Assembly (NCBI RefSeq): GCF_009900745.1
Contig: NZ_WXVU01000006.1
Coordinates: 1 to 64,000 of the forward strand
From: Chryseobacterium sp. c4a
GTDB taxonomy: Bacteria; Bacteroidota; Bacteroidia; Flavobacteriales; Weeksellaceae
Length of the DNA: 64,000 nt
Direction of reading: 5' to 3'
Notes under the pieces: generated by a model
Told to the model about the DNA's origin: nothing
Database searches by the model: none
The model's input: the letters and a program-made list of their open reading frames with translations, nothing else
Shown: positions 54,021 through 63,063 of the stretch, in pieces
How positions within the stretch are numbered: position 1 is the first letter of the stretch
How the letters are laid out: each line of letters starts with the position of its first letter
Translations under genes and position numbers: made by a program

Positions 54021-54440
54021 TTACTCGACTTCCTGATATTCCCAGATTCCTGAAATATTCAATATTTCTAAGCTTGGCTGCTTTTCTCCATAGCTAAATA
54101 TGCAAATATATTTCGTATTACAGGATGTACAGTTTGTTCCGAAGTATAAAGTAGGCAGATCATTTACGGTTAAGGTTCCATAATGCTGCATTCTCTGCGA
54201 AGTTTCACTAATCATTTGATTCTTTAATAACTCGAATCTTGATAGTACTTTGTCTTCATTATAGATTTGAAGAATTGGAAATCCCGACTGATACGGGGAT
54301 ATTTGAACTGTATTTTCATGACCGCATTCACAGCAGGTAAATCTTGCAGTTGCAGGCGGAAGTGTTTCGTCATTGATAAATCTGTCTTTCTGAAGTAAAG
54401 CTTTTCTACCAATGCTTATCTTTTTTGATATTGAATACAT
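54021..54440 (-). CDS. Zinc-ribbon protein, candidate immunity partner of the TNT-like lipoprotein
   Basis: This 139-residue soluble protein has two Cys pairs, C36/C37-x-C39 in FTCCECGHEN and C104-x-x-C107 in NCTSCNTKY, a split zinc ribbon. Other segments are FPILQIYNEDKVLSRFELLK and LEILNISGIWEY. No signal peptide is seen, so it is cytoplasmic. It begins 14 bases downstream of the TNT-like toxin gene and ends at a terminator, the position usual for a toxin's immunity gene. I do not recognise the family; the immunity role is inferred from context. Confidence 0.6.
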   Translation of the reverse strand: MYSISKKISIGRKALLQKDRFINDETLPPATARFTCCECGHENTVQISPYQSGFPILQIYNEDKVLSRFELLKNQMISETSQRMQHYGTLTVNDLPTLYFGTNCTSCNTKYICIFSYGEKQPSLEILNISGIWEYQEVE

Positions 54441-54454
54441 CTTAGTTTAATTGA

Positions 54455-55168
54455 TTATTGGATAACGGTTCCTACAAGGTTATTGTATTTTCCGCTTGGA
54501 CTTTTCTTAATGGTAACTTTTATATATCCTTCTTCTGCTAATTTATTCCATGTTTTTGGAAAACCGGTATTAATATCGATAGGAATTTTCCACATAGCTT
54601 GCTTTCCGTTTCCGGTTTGGCCGAACCAAGGAATAATATCTGCCGTTTGAGACTTGAAAGGAAGCGAATTAAGAACATCAATCTCATAATAGAAGTCGTA
54701 TTTGTTCTCAGGCTGATTTAAAGCTCTTTCAGTGAAAGTATACACATAACCATTGATAATCGGACTGGTAAAGTTTCCTCCTAACGTTGGTGTTCCTGTA
54801 CCATTATACCCTCCAACAGCACCACTGTATCGGTCGTATTTTTGTCCGGCTTGTATTGCAACATCATCTACAATATTATATCCACCGTTTGCCGGCGGCC
54901 AGCCACTATTCAGATTATTAGCCTGAAAAAGAGCTTCCAGTTCTTTCCATTTTCCCACCTTGTAGAGATCAAATGCCTGATTTCTGATGGCCTGACTTAC
55001 TTTATTGTCAGGGTCATAGCTGGTAGCAAAATCATCAGCACTCTTGTAAAATACGATTTTTACTGGGTTGGGCTGGATAATGATTTCTTCTTCTCTGTCA
55101 TCGGAGCTACAGGCCATAGAAAAAGATGCAATGGCCAGGAAAAAGATGTACTTAAATAAATGTTTCAT
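54455..55168 (-). CDS. Lipoprotein with TNT-like NAD glycohydrolase toxin domain
   Basis: This 237-residue protein has a lipoprotein signal (lipobox SMAC, C20). Residues about 85-225 resemble the tuberculosis necrotizing toxin (TNT) domain: NSGWPPANGGYN (89-98) for the WPPNDGF motif, GQKYDRYSG with R113 for the substrate-binding Arg, FTERAL for the (G/F)xERALP element, and IIPWFGQTGNGKQA with Q190 in the place of the catalytic Gln. LAEEGYIKVTI matches the final strand. TNT enzymes hydrolyse NAD+ and kill cells. The lipid anchor and absence of a delivery module are unusual. Insertions around 115-135 are longer than in the mycobacterial protein. Alternatively it is a non-toxic relative. Confidence 0.75.
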   Translation of the reverse strand: MKHLFKYIFFLAIASFSMACSSDDREEEIIIQPNPVKIVFYKSADDFATSYDPDNKVSQAIRNQAFDLYKVGKWKELEALFQANNLNSGWPPANGGYNIVDDVAIQAGQKYDRYSGAVGGYNGTGTPTLGGNFTSPIINGYVYTFTERALNQPENKYDFYYEIDVLNSLPFKSQTADIIPWFGQTGNGKQAMWKIPIDINTGFPKTWNKLAEEGYIKVTIKKSPSGKYNNLVGTVIQ

Positions 55169-55612
55169 ATAAAAAAATTAAATTATGTAAACTTAAATAG
55201 GTATTATCAGGGTGCAGGCCAATAGCAATGCTTATATAGAATAGAGTATCCTTTACAATCGTATAGATATGTTTTCTTTATCAAAGAATATTTGATTTTA
55301 ATCGTCTTTTCAAGTAGAGAAAAAAGGAATCAAAAGAATAAAATGATCCATCACAAGAAAAGCTATTGAAAGCCTCCTTTAAATACAAACTGGTAACGGT
55401 ACCGATATTGCACGATAAATTTAAGTTAAAAAAATGAATTTATAGTATATTTTAAACATATATGGTTTATTATGGTAACTATATCTTGGTTTTAATGGTT
55501 TTATAGTTGTTTTTGTTTAGTATAAATGATTATTACTATTTTTTATTTAAATCTTAAAAGTGTTAGTAAATGGAGATTTTAATTGCCACAAAATTATAGT
55601 TCTTATTACCTC
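55169..55612. other. AT-rich spacer, no gene seen
   Basis: No convincing coding sequence on either strand. A small palindrome CGGTACCG lies at 55397-55404. The region presumably contains the promoter of the TNT-like gene, but no box matching TAnnTTTG is clear near its start. Confidence 0.4.
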
Positions 55613-55652
55613 TATATAAAAATAAGCTACTTCAAAAATGAGGTAGCTTATT
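55613..55652 (-). terminator. Terminator of the shorter reprolysin gene
   Basis: AATAAGCTAC (55621-55630) pairs with GTAGCTTATT (55643-55652); the A-rich 55617-55622 region gives a U tract on the minus strand. It is 23 bases after the gene's stop. Confidence 0.75.
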
Positions 55653-55675
55653 ATATTTGAAATGCTATTTATAGG

Positions 55676-57904
55676 TTATTTCTTAATGAACATTTTTGAA
55701 AATTTATCAATCTGAATCACATAATTTCCTTTGATCAGATTGTTTACATTTACTGTTCCGTTTTGGAGATTGCCTTCAATTACTAGTTTTCCGGACATAT
55801 CATAGATCTTATACCTTTCTGATTTTGTATTGGAAAGTGTTAAGATATCCTTTACCGGGTTAGGGAATAATTTAATTTCTTTTGAACCTGCTATTTGGGT
55901 CTCTGCTGTAGATAACTGGTTAGCAGTTACCGATATATTGGTATTATTCACATCAAAGAAAATATGATTACTTCCTTTAACCATGATTCTTCCTGAAGTA
56001 GTGGCAACATTAGGAATAACCACAGCTTCTGATCCATCGTTAGGAGTTCCTTCCAGTAGAGTAGTCCAGGTTTCTCCATTATCCGTTGACCAAAGAATAT
56101 CTACATTGGCAGCATTGATATTGTTGGAAGTTGTTCCTGCTACATTCCATGTTACTGTTTGTGAGCTTCCGCCCGCATAAGATACCGCATTATTTTGTGA
56201 AGTAACAATAAAAGGCCCAGCAAAAGCATTGACTGAAATTTTTACATCTGCAGAATTATTTCCTGCACCTCCCAATCTATTATCTCTAACGGTAAACCTG
56301 AAGTTTAGATCTCTTTCAACAGTTGATAATGCTTCTACATTAATTGCTGTTCCCATCGTTTCTGTAGCTCCTGCTAGAATAGTAGCCATTTTAGGGAAAT
56401 ATCTAACTGGAGAGGTTGTAGGTGTCCATGATCTGAAGGTTGGCCCAGCGGTTTTTGTACGTGTAGCAGCAGAATTACTCCCTGTTTGTGAAGAGGTTCC
56501 GTCATCTATTTGTTCCCAAATATACGTCAGGGAATCTCCATCGGCATCTGTTCCTGATCCTGTCAGTACAAATGGAGTACTTTTAGGGATGGTATAATTA
56601 CCTCCCGCACTGGCTGTAGGAATCGAGTTTCCTGTAGGGGTATTTACAGAACAGGTTTTAGACTTAATATTATTTGTAATCTGTTCAATAGTGCGTGCAT
56701 GAAAAAACGGATCTGAATGCCTCTGCACATCATAAGGTGTAATTCCGGCATACCCCATGATAGTAGATCCTGAACCTGGTTCTACAGGCTGTAACCCATC
56801 CTGTGTGGTATATGAGAATGTATGGTTTCCTCCAAACTGATGTCCCATTTCATGAGCTACAAAATCAATATCAAAAGTATCACCAGATGGAATATCATTG
56901 GATGGTGCTGTATATCCGCTTCCTTTATAGTTTCGAGGAGAAAGTCCTAAATTACCATATGTAGACATATCATCACTGCATATACAGCCAATACATCCGG
57001 CATCACCGCCTCCTCCTGTAGCACCAAATAAATGCCCGATATCAAAATTTGCATTTCCAATCGTAGAGCTTAATGTGTTCATTAATTCCATATTCCATCT
57101 TCCCATTTTTATAGACGGAGAAAAAGGATCGTTGTTGGGATCTGTATAAATAATAGCATCATTATTGGGAATCAAAACCATTCTTGCTGCAAAATCATTT
57201 TCAAAAATACCATTAACGCGTGTTAAGGTATTATTCATTGCAGCTAATGCATCAGCTTTAGAACCTCCGAAATATTGTGCATATTCTCCTGTGCAGGATA
57301 ATGCCAACCTGAATGTTCTTAATACGGCATCATTAGCATTTTTGGTAGTGATAACGTTAGAAGTACCTTTTTGTGCAGATTCCAGAACTTTGCATTCAAA
57401 ATTATTCAGGTCGCTTTTTTTATCTGATTTTTTATAAACAGCATATTTGGAAAGGTCTTTAGTGTAAGGTTCAATAAAAACGGCCGATTTATCCCCATAA
57501 ATTTCCATAGAAGATAGACCTAATGAAGAAATACTAAAATATACCGTTGAAGATTGATCTTCCAGTCCCTGACCGATATATGATTTAATATCTGGATACT
57601 TAACAGCTAACTCAGGGTCAAAGTTAGAATTTTCTGTTACTCTGAACCGCTCCATTTCTCCTGATGAATTAGGTAAGGAAATGATAACCTGAGATTTTTC
57701 TGTTGCTCTTTTGGGGGTTCTTGCCAACGCATTTTTTAAACCATTAAGATCCAAATGAAAAATTCTTGGATTCTTGATATTTTTCATATTCTCATGAAGT
57801 GAAGTAGAGTTCTCCTGAGATCTTCTTGACCATAAACGATCTGTTTGCGCAGAAGAAACGCCAGATAATACCAGCATCCCCATCATTAATAATTGTTTTT
57901 TCAT
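55676..57904 (-). CDS. Reprolysin-like (M12B-type) metalloprotease with T9SS sorting domain
   Basis: This 742-residue protein starts at ATG 57904 with a signal peptide (MKKQLLMMGMLVLSGVSSAQ). A longer start at 57955 is rejected because a -7 box (57938-57931) falls inside it. An N-terminal propeptide region is followed by a metzincin domain with HEMGHQFGGNH (H351, H355, H361) and the Met-turn region GSTIMGYAGIT. Beta-sandwich repeats come next (PKSTPFVLTGSGTDADGDSL, TVTWNVAGTTSNN). A T9SS type A domain ends the protein (KLFPNPVKDILTL). It is a secreted zinc endopeptidase and paralogue of the neighbour. Confidence 0.92.
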   Translation of the reverse strand: MKKQLLMMGMLVLSGVSSAQTDRLWSRRSQENSTSLHENMKNIKNPRIFHLDLNGLKNALARTPKRATEKSQVIISLPNSSGEMERFRVTENSNFDPELAVKYPDIKSYIGQGLEDQSSTVYFSISSLGLSSMEIYGDKSAVFIEPYTKDLSKYAVYKKSDKKSDLNNFECKVLESAQKGTSNVITTKNANDAVLRTFRLALSCTGEYAQYFGGSKADALAAMNNTLTRVNGIFENDFAARMVLIPNNDAIIYTDPNNDPFSPSIKMGRWNMELMNTLSSTIGNANFDIGHLFGATGGGGDAGCIGCICSDDMSTYGNLGLSPRNYKGSGYTAPSNDIPSGDTFDIDFVAHEMGHQFGGNHTFSYTTQDGLQPVEPGSGSTIMGYAGITPYDVQRHSDPFFHARTIEQITNNIKSKTCSVNTPTGNSIPTASAGGNYTIPKSTPFVLTGSGTDADGDSLTYIWEQIDDGTSSQTGSNSAATRTKTAGPTFRSWTPTTSPVRYFPKMATILAGATETMGTAINVEALSTVERDLNFRFTVRDNRLGGAGNNSADVKISVNAFAGPFIVTSQNNAVSYAGGSSQTVTWNVAGTTSNNINAANVDILWSTDNGETWTTLLEGTPNDGSEAVVIPNVATTSGRIMVKGSNHIFFDVNNTNISVTANQLSTAETQIAGSKEIKLFPNPVKDILTLSNTKSERYKIYDMSGKLVIEGNLQNGTVNVNNLIKGNYVIQIDKFSKMFIKK

Positions 57905-57930
57905 GTTGCCGTGAATTTTTTTGTCTGGAT

Positions 57931-57938
57931 CAAAATTA
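57931..57938 (-). promoter_or_regulatory. -7 box of the shorter reprolysin gene
   Basis: TAATTTTG on the minus strand lies 26 bases before ATG 57904 and inside the longer alternative frame, which decides the start. A TTG at 57955-57953 is a weak -33 candidate. Confidence 0.55.
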
Positions 57939-58030
57939 ATGAAAAATATCAGCAATTAATTATTCTTTTTTAGAATAATTAAAAATAAAGATTTAAAAAT
58001 ATATAACCCTCTGAATATAAATAAATAAAA

Positions 58031-58055
58031 AAACTGCCCATTTACAGGGCAGTTT
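58031..58055 (-). terminator. Terminator of the longer reprolysin gene
   Basis: AAACTGCCC (58031-58039) pairs with GGGCAGTTT (58047-58055); the upstream A run (58027-58033) becomes a U tract on the minus strand. It lies 24 bases past the stop. Confidence 0.85.
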
Positions 58056-58079
58056 CACATCGTTTAAATTTTTTGGTGA

Positions 58080-61013
58080 TTAGTTTTTAACAAATCGTTT
58101 TGAGATTTCTCCAATTTGGATCATATAAGCTCCTTTGATAAGGTTACTTACATTAACTGAGCCTCTTTGGATCTTTCCTGCGTCAACAACTTTTCCACTC
58201 ATATCGAAGATTTTATAGTCTTCAGATGTTGTATTGGAGATATACATGATATCTTTTACCGGGTTAGGGTATAACTTAATATCTGTAATAAGATCTTTCG
58301 TATTAGAAAGGTCCCCTCTTCCTGAAGAAACTATGTTTACGGTATAGTCTTCAACTTGTCCATAAGTGTACGCTTCACAAGATGAAGTAGGAATTGTGCT
58401 ATATTTCATCATTACTCTCATTCTTGTAGAACCAGCAGCTGCTGTTGATGGGATAGTAACGGATCCTGTAACCGGGCTTGTTGTAGAGCCTGCCTTAGAC
58501 CAAACTAGCTCACCACTGTCTGCAAAGCTTCCGTTTCCGTTATAGTCAATATACACAGCGTAAGCCTCATTGTACTTCGTAGAAGTCCAGGTAGGAGTAA
58601 TAGAAAGGGTATAAGTACTTCCTTTTGTTACATTAGTAGAAACAGAAGTAAAGTCTTCATAACCAGCTGTTCCTGTTGAAGTGTTATTAATTGTTCCAAA
58701 TGATACATTGCCAATTCTCTCATCAGCAGTATTAGATGCAGAAGAAGAACAGTAAGTAACATTTCCACCTCCTGCAAGGGTAGTTACATTCACTGTATTA
58801 CTTGATGGTGAAGCATTACCGGCAGCATCTTTTGCTTTTACAGATAAGCTGTAAGTAGTAGATGGCGTTAAACCTGTTACTGTGTAAGTAGTAGATGCTG
58901 TTGAGCCAATTAATGAAGCTCCCATATATAAATCATATCCTGTAACTCCTACGTTATCTGTAGCGCCAGACCATGAAAGATTGGTGCTCGTAGAAGTAGT
59001 TCCTGAAGCAGCAAGGGTAGGTGCAGTAGGTGCAACTGTATCAGGTGTTCCGGATCCTGCATTTACAGAAATGTTAGCATTGTTTACATCAAAGAAAATA
59101 TGATTGGAACCTTTTACCATAATTCTTCCTGTAGTTGTAGAAACATTAGGAATTGTTACTGCTTGTGAACCATCATTAGGTGTTGCTGATAATAGAATAG
59201 TCCAGGTATTTCCGCTGTCTGTAGACCAAAGAATATCTACATTTGCCGTATTTACTCCATTGGCAGTAGTTCCTGCTACATCCCAGGTTACAGTTTGTGA
59301 GCTTCCGCCTGTATAAGTAGTTGCTGAATTCTGAGAAGTGACAGCAAATGGCCCTGCAGTACTATTTACTGTAATAACCGCGTCGTCCGAATTGTTCCCT
59401 GAACCTCCGGCTCTGTTATCACGAACAGTAAATCTGAAGTTTAATGTTCTTGCTACAGAAGAAAGTGCTTCTACTGTAATTTCGGAACCTGCAGTAGTGG
59501 TAGCTCCAGCTAGAATAGAAGCCATTCTAGGGAAGTATCTTGTAGGTATGGTTGTAGGTGTCCATGATCTGAAATTAGGCCCTGAAGCTTTTGTAGCACT
59601 TGCCGCAGAACTTGCTCCTGTTTGTGAAGAAGAAGCATTATCCATTTGTTCCCAGATGTAAGTTAAAGAATCACCATCTGCATCAGTACCACTTCCGGTA
59701 AGTACAAATGGAGTTCCTTTTGGAATTGTATAATCTAAACCTGCGTTAGCTGTTGGAATAGTATTTCCTGTGTTGGTATTTACCGAACAGGTTTTAGCTT
59801 TAATATTATTGGTAATCTGTTGAATGCTTATGGCATGGAAAAACGCATCAGAATGAGGCTGAACATCCTGGCTGGTAATTCCGGCATATCCCATAATTGT
59901 TGATCCTGAACCTGGTTCCATGTTAGCTCCGGTACCTTCGTTATTCATAGAGAAAGTATGGTTTCCTCCGAACTGATGTCCCATTTCATGAGCTACATAA
60001 TCGATGTCGAAATTATCTCCCGACGGAATGGCATCTGCAGGAGAAGTATAACCGCTTCCTTTTGAGCCATTGGTACAGATACAGCCAATACAGCCTGCGT
60101 TTCCACCACCACCGGTAGCTCCGAATAAGTGACCGATATCGTAATTAGCTTCTCCAATAATAGAAGTCAGTGTGCTCTGTAATTGGGAATTCCAGCTGCT
60201 CATTCCGGATGCTGCAGAATATGGATCTGTAGAAGCGTTGGTGTAAATAACGGCATCATTGTTAGGGATTAGTACCATTCTCGCTGCAAAATCTTTTTCA
60301 AAAACACCGTTTACACGAGTCATTGTATTGTTCATGGCTGCCAAAGCCTGAGCTTTTGTTCCGCCAAAATAAGCAGTGTATTCTCCTGTACAAGATAATG
60401 CTAATCTGAATGTTCTTAGTTTGGCATCATCAGCATTAGGTCTTGCTGCGAGGCCTGCGTTGGATGTTCCTTTTTTAGCAACATCAATTACTGTACATTC
60501 AAACTTATTAAGATCATCTTTTTTGTCAGATTTTTTGTAAACAACATATGTAGAAAGATCTTTAGCATAAGGTTCAATGAATACTGCAGACTTGTCACCG
60601 TAAATTTCCATGGACGATAATCCTAGAGGAGAAACACTGAAGTACACCGTTGAATTAGGGTCTTCAAGTCCCTGGCCAATATAGGATTTGATATCCGGAT
60701 ATTTTGCTGCCAGTTCAGGAGTGAAGTTGGAATTTTCTTTTACTTTAAAGTTTTCCATTTTGCCATCAGAATTCGGGAAGGAAATGATGATTTCTGATTT
60801 TTCGCCAGCTGCCAATCTCTTTGGGGCCTTAGCCAGAGCATTTTTCAAACCATTAATATTCAGGCTGAATAATTTTGGATTTCGGATCCCAGATTTGTTT
60901 TCAAAAGGTTCTGAAGATGATTTTGAAAACTCTTGAGACCAAAGGCGGTCAGTCTGTGCAAAGGAAACTCCAGTAATAAGAAGCATCCCAAGTAGGGTTA
61001 ATTGTCTTTTCAT
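58080..61013 (-). CDS. Reprolysin-like metalloprotease with FN3, GEVED and T9SS domains
   Basis: This 977-residue paralogue of the previous protein has a signal peptide (1-19, ending GVSFAQ), propeptide region and metzincin domain with HEMGHQFGGNH (H342, H346, H352) and Met-turn SGSTIMGYAGIT. The same two beta-sandwich units follow. It then carries an extra fibronectin type III domain (about 660-748, APTAPTLAASGTTSTSTNLS to VNVTTL) and a GEVED-type domain (about 755-885, YIDYNGNGSFADSGELVW, YGQVEDYTV). The final T9SS domain begins KLYPNPVKDIMYI. The added modules probably bind surfaces or glycans. It is secreted and acts outside the cell. Confidence 0.93.
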   Translation of the reverse strand: MKRQLTLLGMLLITGVSFAQTDRLWSQEFSKSSSEPFENKSGIRNPKLFSLNINGLKNALAKAPKRLAAGEKSEIIISFPNSDGKMENFKVKENSNFTPELAAKYPDIKSYIGQGLEDPNSTVYFSVSPLGLSSMEIYGDKSAVFIEPYAKDLSTYVVYKKSDKKDDLNKFECTVIDVAKKGTSNAGLAARPNADDAKLRTFRLALSCTGEYTAYFGGTKAQALAAMNNTMTRVNGVFEKDFAARMVLIPNNDAVIYTNASTDPYSAASGMSSWNSQLQSTLTSIIGEANYDIGHLFGATGGGGNAGCIGCICTNGSKGSGYTSPADAIPSGDNFDIDYVAHEMGHQFGGNHTFSMNNEGTGANMEPGSGSTIMGYAGITSQDVQPHSDAFFHAISIQQITNNIKAKTCSVNTNTGNTIPTANAGLDYTIPKGTPFVLTGSGTDADGDSLTYIWEQMDNASSSQTGASSAASATKASGPNFRSWTPTTIPTRYFPRMASILAGATTTAGSEITVEALSSVARTLNFRFTVRDNRAGGSGNNSDDAVITVNSTAGPFAVTSQNSATTYTGGSSQTVTWDVAGTTANGVNTANVDILWSTDSGNTWTILLSATPNDGSQAVTIPNVSTTTGRIMVKGSNHIFFDVNNANISVNAGSGTPDTVAPTAPTLAASGTTSTSTNLSWSGATDNVGVTGYDLYMGASLIGSTASTTYTVTGLTPSTTYSLSVKAKDAAGNASPSSNTVNVTTLAGGGNVTYCSSSASNTADERIGNVSFGTINNTSTGTAGYEDFTSVSTNVTKGSTYTLSITPTWTSTKYNEAYAVYIDYNGNGSFADSGELVWSKAGSTTSPVTGSVTIPSTAAAGSTRMRVMMKYSTIPTSSCEAYTYGQVEDYTVNIVSSGRGDLSNTKDLITDIKLYPNPVKDIMYISNTTSEDYKIFDMSGKVVDAGKIQRGSVNVSNLIKGAYMIQIGEISKRFVKN

Positions 61014-61160
61014 ATTAAATATTTGTTTTTATTATGGTAAATCGAAATTAATAAAAATTATATTACGAAAAACAAAAATTTTTAAGAAAATTTTAGAATA
61101 TCCATTTAATATATTATGTAATACATTAGATATATCTTAAATGACAATGTCTCAAAATGA

Positions 61161-61192
61161 AAAAATGACATACGCAAACCACGTATGTCATT
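61161..61192 (-). terminator. Terminator of the DinB / acyl-CoA dehydrogenase genes
   Basis: AATGACATACG (61164-61174) pairs with CGTATGTCATT (61182-61192); the A5 run at 61161-61165 gives a U tract on the minus strand, 25 bases after the DinB stop. Confidence 0.85.
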
Positions 61193-61216
61193 CATTTTTA
61201 TTAAAATAATTATCGA

Positions 61217-61714
61217 TTATCTCATGTCATCAGCAGTTGGACCATAAAGTCCTGGAACTTTATTTCCGGTTGATCTTAAATAAACCACCAGTTCACCTCT
61301 GTGATGGTATAAATGATTATAAAGAAAACCTCTTACTACCTGAACTCTTGGGGAAGCAGGAAAAATAGCATGGCCATTGATTTCCATTTTCCATTCATTG
61401 AAATAAGTATTTTCATCAGACTCTTCCAAAACTTTTTGTGCTCTCGCTACATTTTCTTCAAATTTCGCTACAATATTTTCGGCTCTAGAAATATCACCTT
61501 TATCGTACTGGTATTTTCCCATGTCAAAGACATCCTGATTAAAGGTAGGATCGTACCAATTATACACTTCAGCAATATGAGAGGCTAGCTGACCGGTTGT
61601 CCAGTTTTTTTCAGATGGTTTCCAGTCTAAAGCGCTATCAGGAATTGCTTTTAAGATTTTTCTGGTGTTTTCTGCTTCATGCAAAAACTCACCTAAAAGA
61701 GCCTGTTTAATCAT
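61217..61714 (-). CDS. DinB family protein
   Basis: This 165-residue four-helix-bundle protein of the DinB/YfiT superfamily has the potential metal-binding histidines in QLASHIAEVYNWY and YNHLYHHRGELVVYLR; DWKPSEKNWTTGQLA is the characteristic loop. Members are metal-dependent thiol transferases or have unknown function; no specific substrate can be given. It starts 17 bases downstream of the acyl-CoA dehydrogenase and probably shares its transcript. No signal peptide. Confidence 0.88.
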   Translation of the reverse strand: MIKQALLGEFLHEAENTRKILKAIPDSALDWKPSEKNWTTGQLASHIAEVYNWYDPTFNQDVFDMGKYQYDKGDISRAENIVAKFEENVARAQKVLEESDENTYFNEWKMEINGHAIFPASPRVQVVRGFLYNHLYHHRGELVVYLRSTGNKVPGLYGPTADDMR

Positions 61715-61731
61715 TTGTATGAGGGTTAAAG

Positions 61732-62871
61732 TTATTTTGTAATATCTCTTCCGATCACCAGTCTCTGGATTTCAGAAGTTCCTTCACCAATAGTACAAAG
61801 TTTAGAATCTCTGTAGAATTTCTCAGCAGGGAAGTCCTTTGTATATCCGTATCCTCCGAAGATCTGAACCGCATTGTTGGCAATTCTTACACAAGCTTCA
61901 GAAGCATATAATTTTGCCATTGCTCCTTCTTTGGTCATTTTTTGCTTAGCATTTTTCAATGTTGCAGCTCTTTGAATCAATAATTCTGCAGCATCAATTT
62001 CAGTAGCCATATCAGCAAGCATGAAGTTGATCGCCTGGAATTCAGAGATTGATTTTCCAAACTGATGTCTTTCTTTAGCATATTTTAAAGCAGCCTTGTA
62101 AGCACCTCTTGCTGTTCCTAGACTTAATGCAGCAATAGAAATTCTACCTCCGTCAAGGATTTTCATCGCTTGTTTGAAGCCTTCACCTACTTCTCCTAAA
62201 CGGTGAGAATCCGGTACACGTACATTATCGAAAATCAATTCTGCAGTTTCAGAAGCACGCATTCCTAATTTATTTTCCTTTTTACCTGAAGTAAATCCAG
62301 GCATTCCTTTTTCTAAAACAAAAGCTGTTGAGTTATTTTTAGCACCTTTTTCACCTGTTCTGGTCATTACTACTGCAATGTCCCCTGAAATAGCGTGAGT
62401 AATAAAGTTTTTAGCTCCGCTAATGATCCACTCATCACCGTCTTTTACAGCAGTAGTAGACATCCCTCCTGAATCCGAACCCGTGTTGTGTTCAGTTAAT
62501 CCCCAAGCTCCGATTACTTTTCCGGAAGCTAACTGAGGCAGCCATTTATGTCTCTGTTCTTCATTTCCAAACTCGTAAATATGATTGGTACAAAGAGAAT
62601 TATGTGCTGCTACAGAAAGACCAATAGACGGGTCTACCTGAGAAATTTCATCAAGGATAGTAACATATTCGTGATAGCCTAAACCGGAACCTCCGTATTG
62701 CTCAGGAACTACAATTCCCATAAAGCCCATTTCTCCTAATTGGTGGAATAAGTCTTTTGGAAAAGTCTGGCTCTCATCCCACTCCATAATATTCGGTCGG
62801 ATATTCTTCTCTGCAAATTCTCTAGCTGTCTCCGCTATCATTTTGATGTTGTCAATTGTCTCTGTATTCAT
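61732..62871 (-). CDS. Acyl-CoA dehydrogenase
   Basis: This 379-residue FAD flavoenzyme catalyses alpha,beta-dehydrogenation of acyl-CoA thioesters. Signatures: GIVVPEQYGGSGLGY, WGLTEHNTGSDSGG, KNFITHAISGDIAVV and the C-terminal FGGYGYTKDFPAEKFYRD. The catalytic base is E363 in TIGEGTSEIQRLVIGR, the position used in short- and medium-chain enzymes rather than isovaleryl-CoA dehydrogenase. Chain-length preference cannot be set from sequence; short-chain substrates are plausible. A -7 box TATCTTTG lies at 62898-62891 on the minus strand. Confidence 0.95.
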   Translation of the reverse strand: MNTETIDNIKMIAETAREFAEKNIRPNIMEWDESQTFPKDLFHQLGEMGFMGIVVPEQYGGSGLGYHEYVTILDEISQVDPSIGLSVAAHNSLCTNHIYEFGNEEQRHKWLPQLASGKVIGAWGLTEHNTGSDSGGMSTTAVKDGDEWIISGAKNFITHAISGDIAVVMTRTGEKGAKNNSTAFVLEKGMPGFTSGKKENKLGMRASETAELIFDNVRVPDSHRLGEVGEGFKQAMKILDGGRISIAALSLGTARGAYKAALKYAKERHQFGKSISEFQAINFMLADMATEIDAAELLIQRAATLKNAKQKMTKEGAMAKLYASEACVRIANNAVQIFGGYGYTKDFPAEKFYRDSKLCTIGEGTSEIQRLVIGRDITK

Positions 62872-62890
62872 ATTGATAATAGTTAGTTCC

Positions 62891-62898
62891 CAAAGATA
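62891..62898 (-). promoter_or_regulatory. Candidate -7 box of the acyl-CoA dehydrogenase gene
   Basis: TATCTTTG on the minus strand lies 20 bases before the ATG at 62871. No clear -33 box is visible. Confidence 0.5.
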
Positions 62899-63063
62899 AC
62901 CAAATTGACGGAATGCTAAAAAAAATTATCACATCCATAATATATATCATGTCAATATTTTAATTTCCAATTTTTTATATTTTAAGAATTAATGTATTCT
63001 TAATAAAATATTCAAAGTTTTACATATTTTATTTTACTAATTTAGTCGCCCAATTTTTAAGGC

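Noticed and set aside
55397-55404. CGGTACCG palindrome in the spacer upstream of the TNT-like gene
   Set aside because: It is only 8 bases long, over 200 bases from the start codon and not tied to a promoter box.
56229-56597. Plus-strand open frame opposite the reprolysin gene
   Set aside because: It mirrors the beta-sandwich coding region, and an equivalent shadow occurs opposite the paralogue at 59338-59661.
57905-57955. Longer start for the shorter reprolysin
   Set aside because: A consensus -7 box lies inside the extension and the signal peptide starts at 57904.
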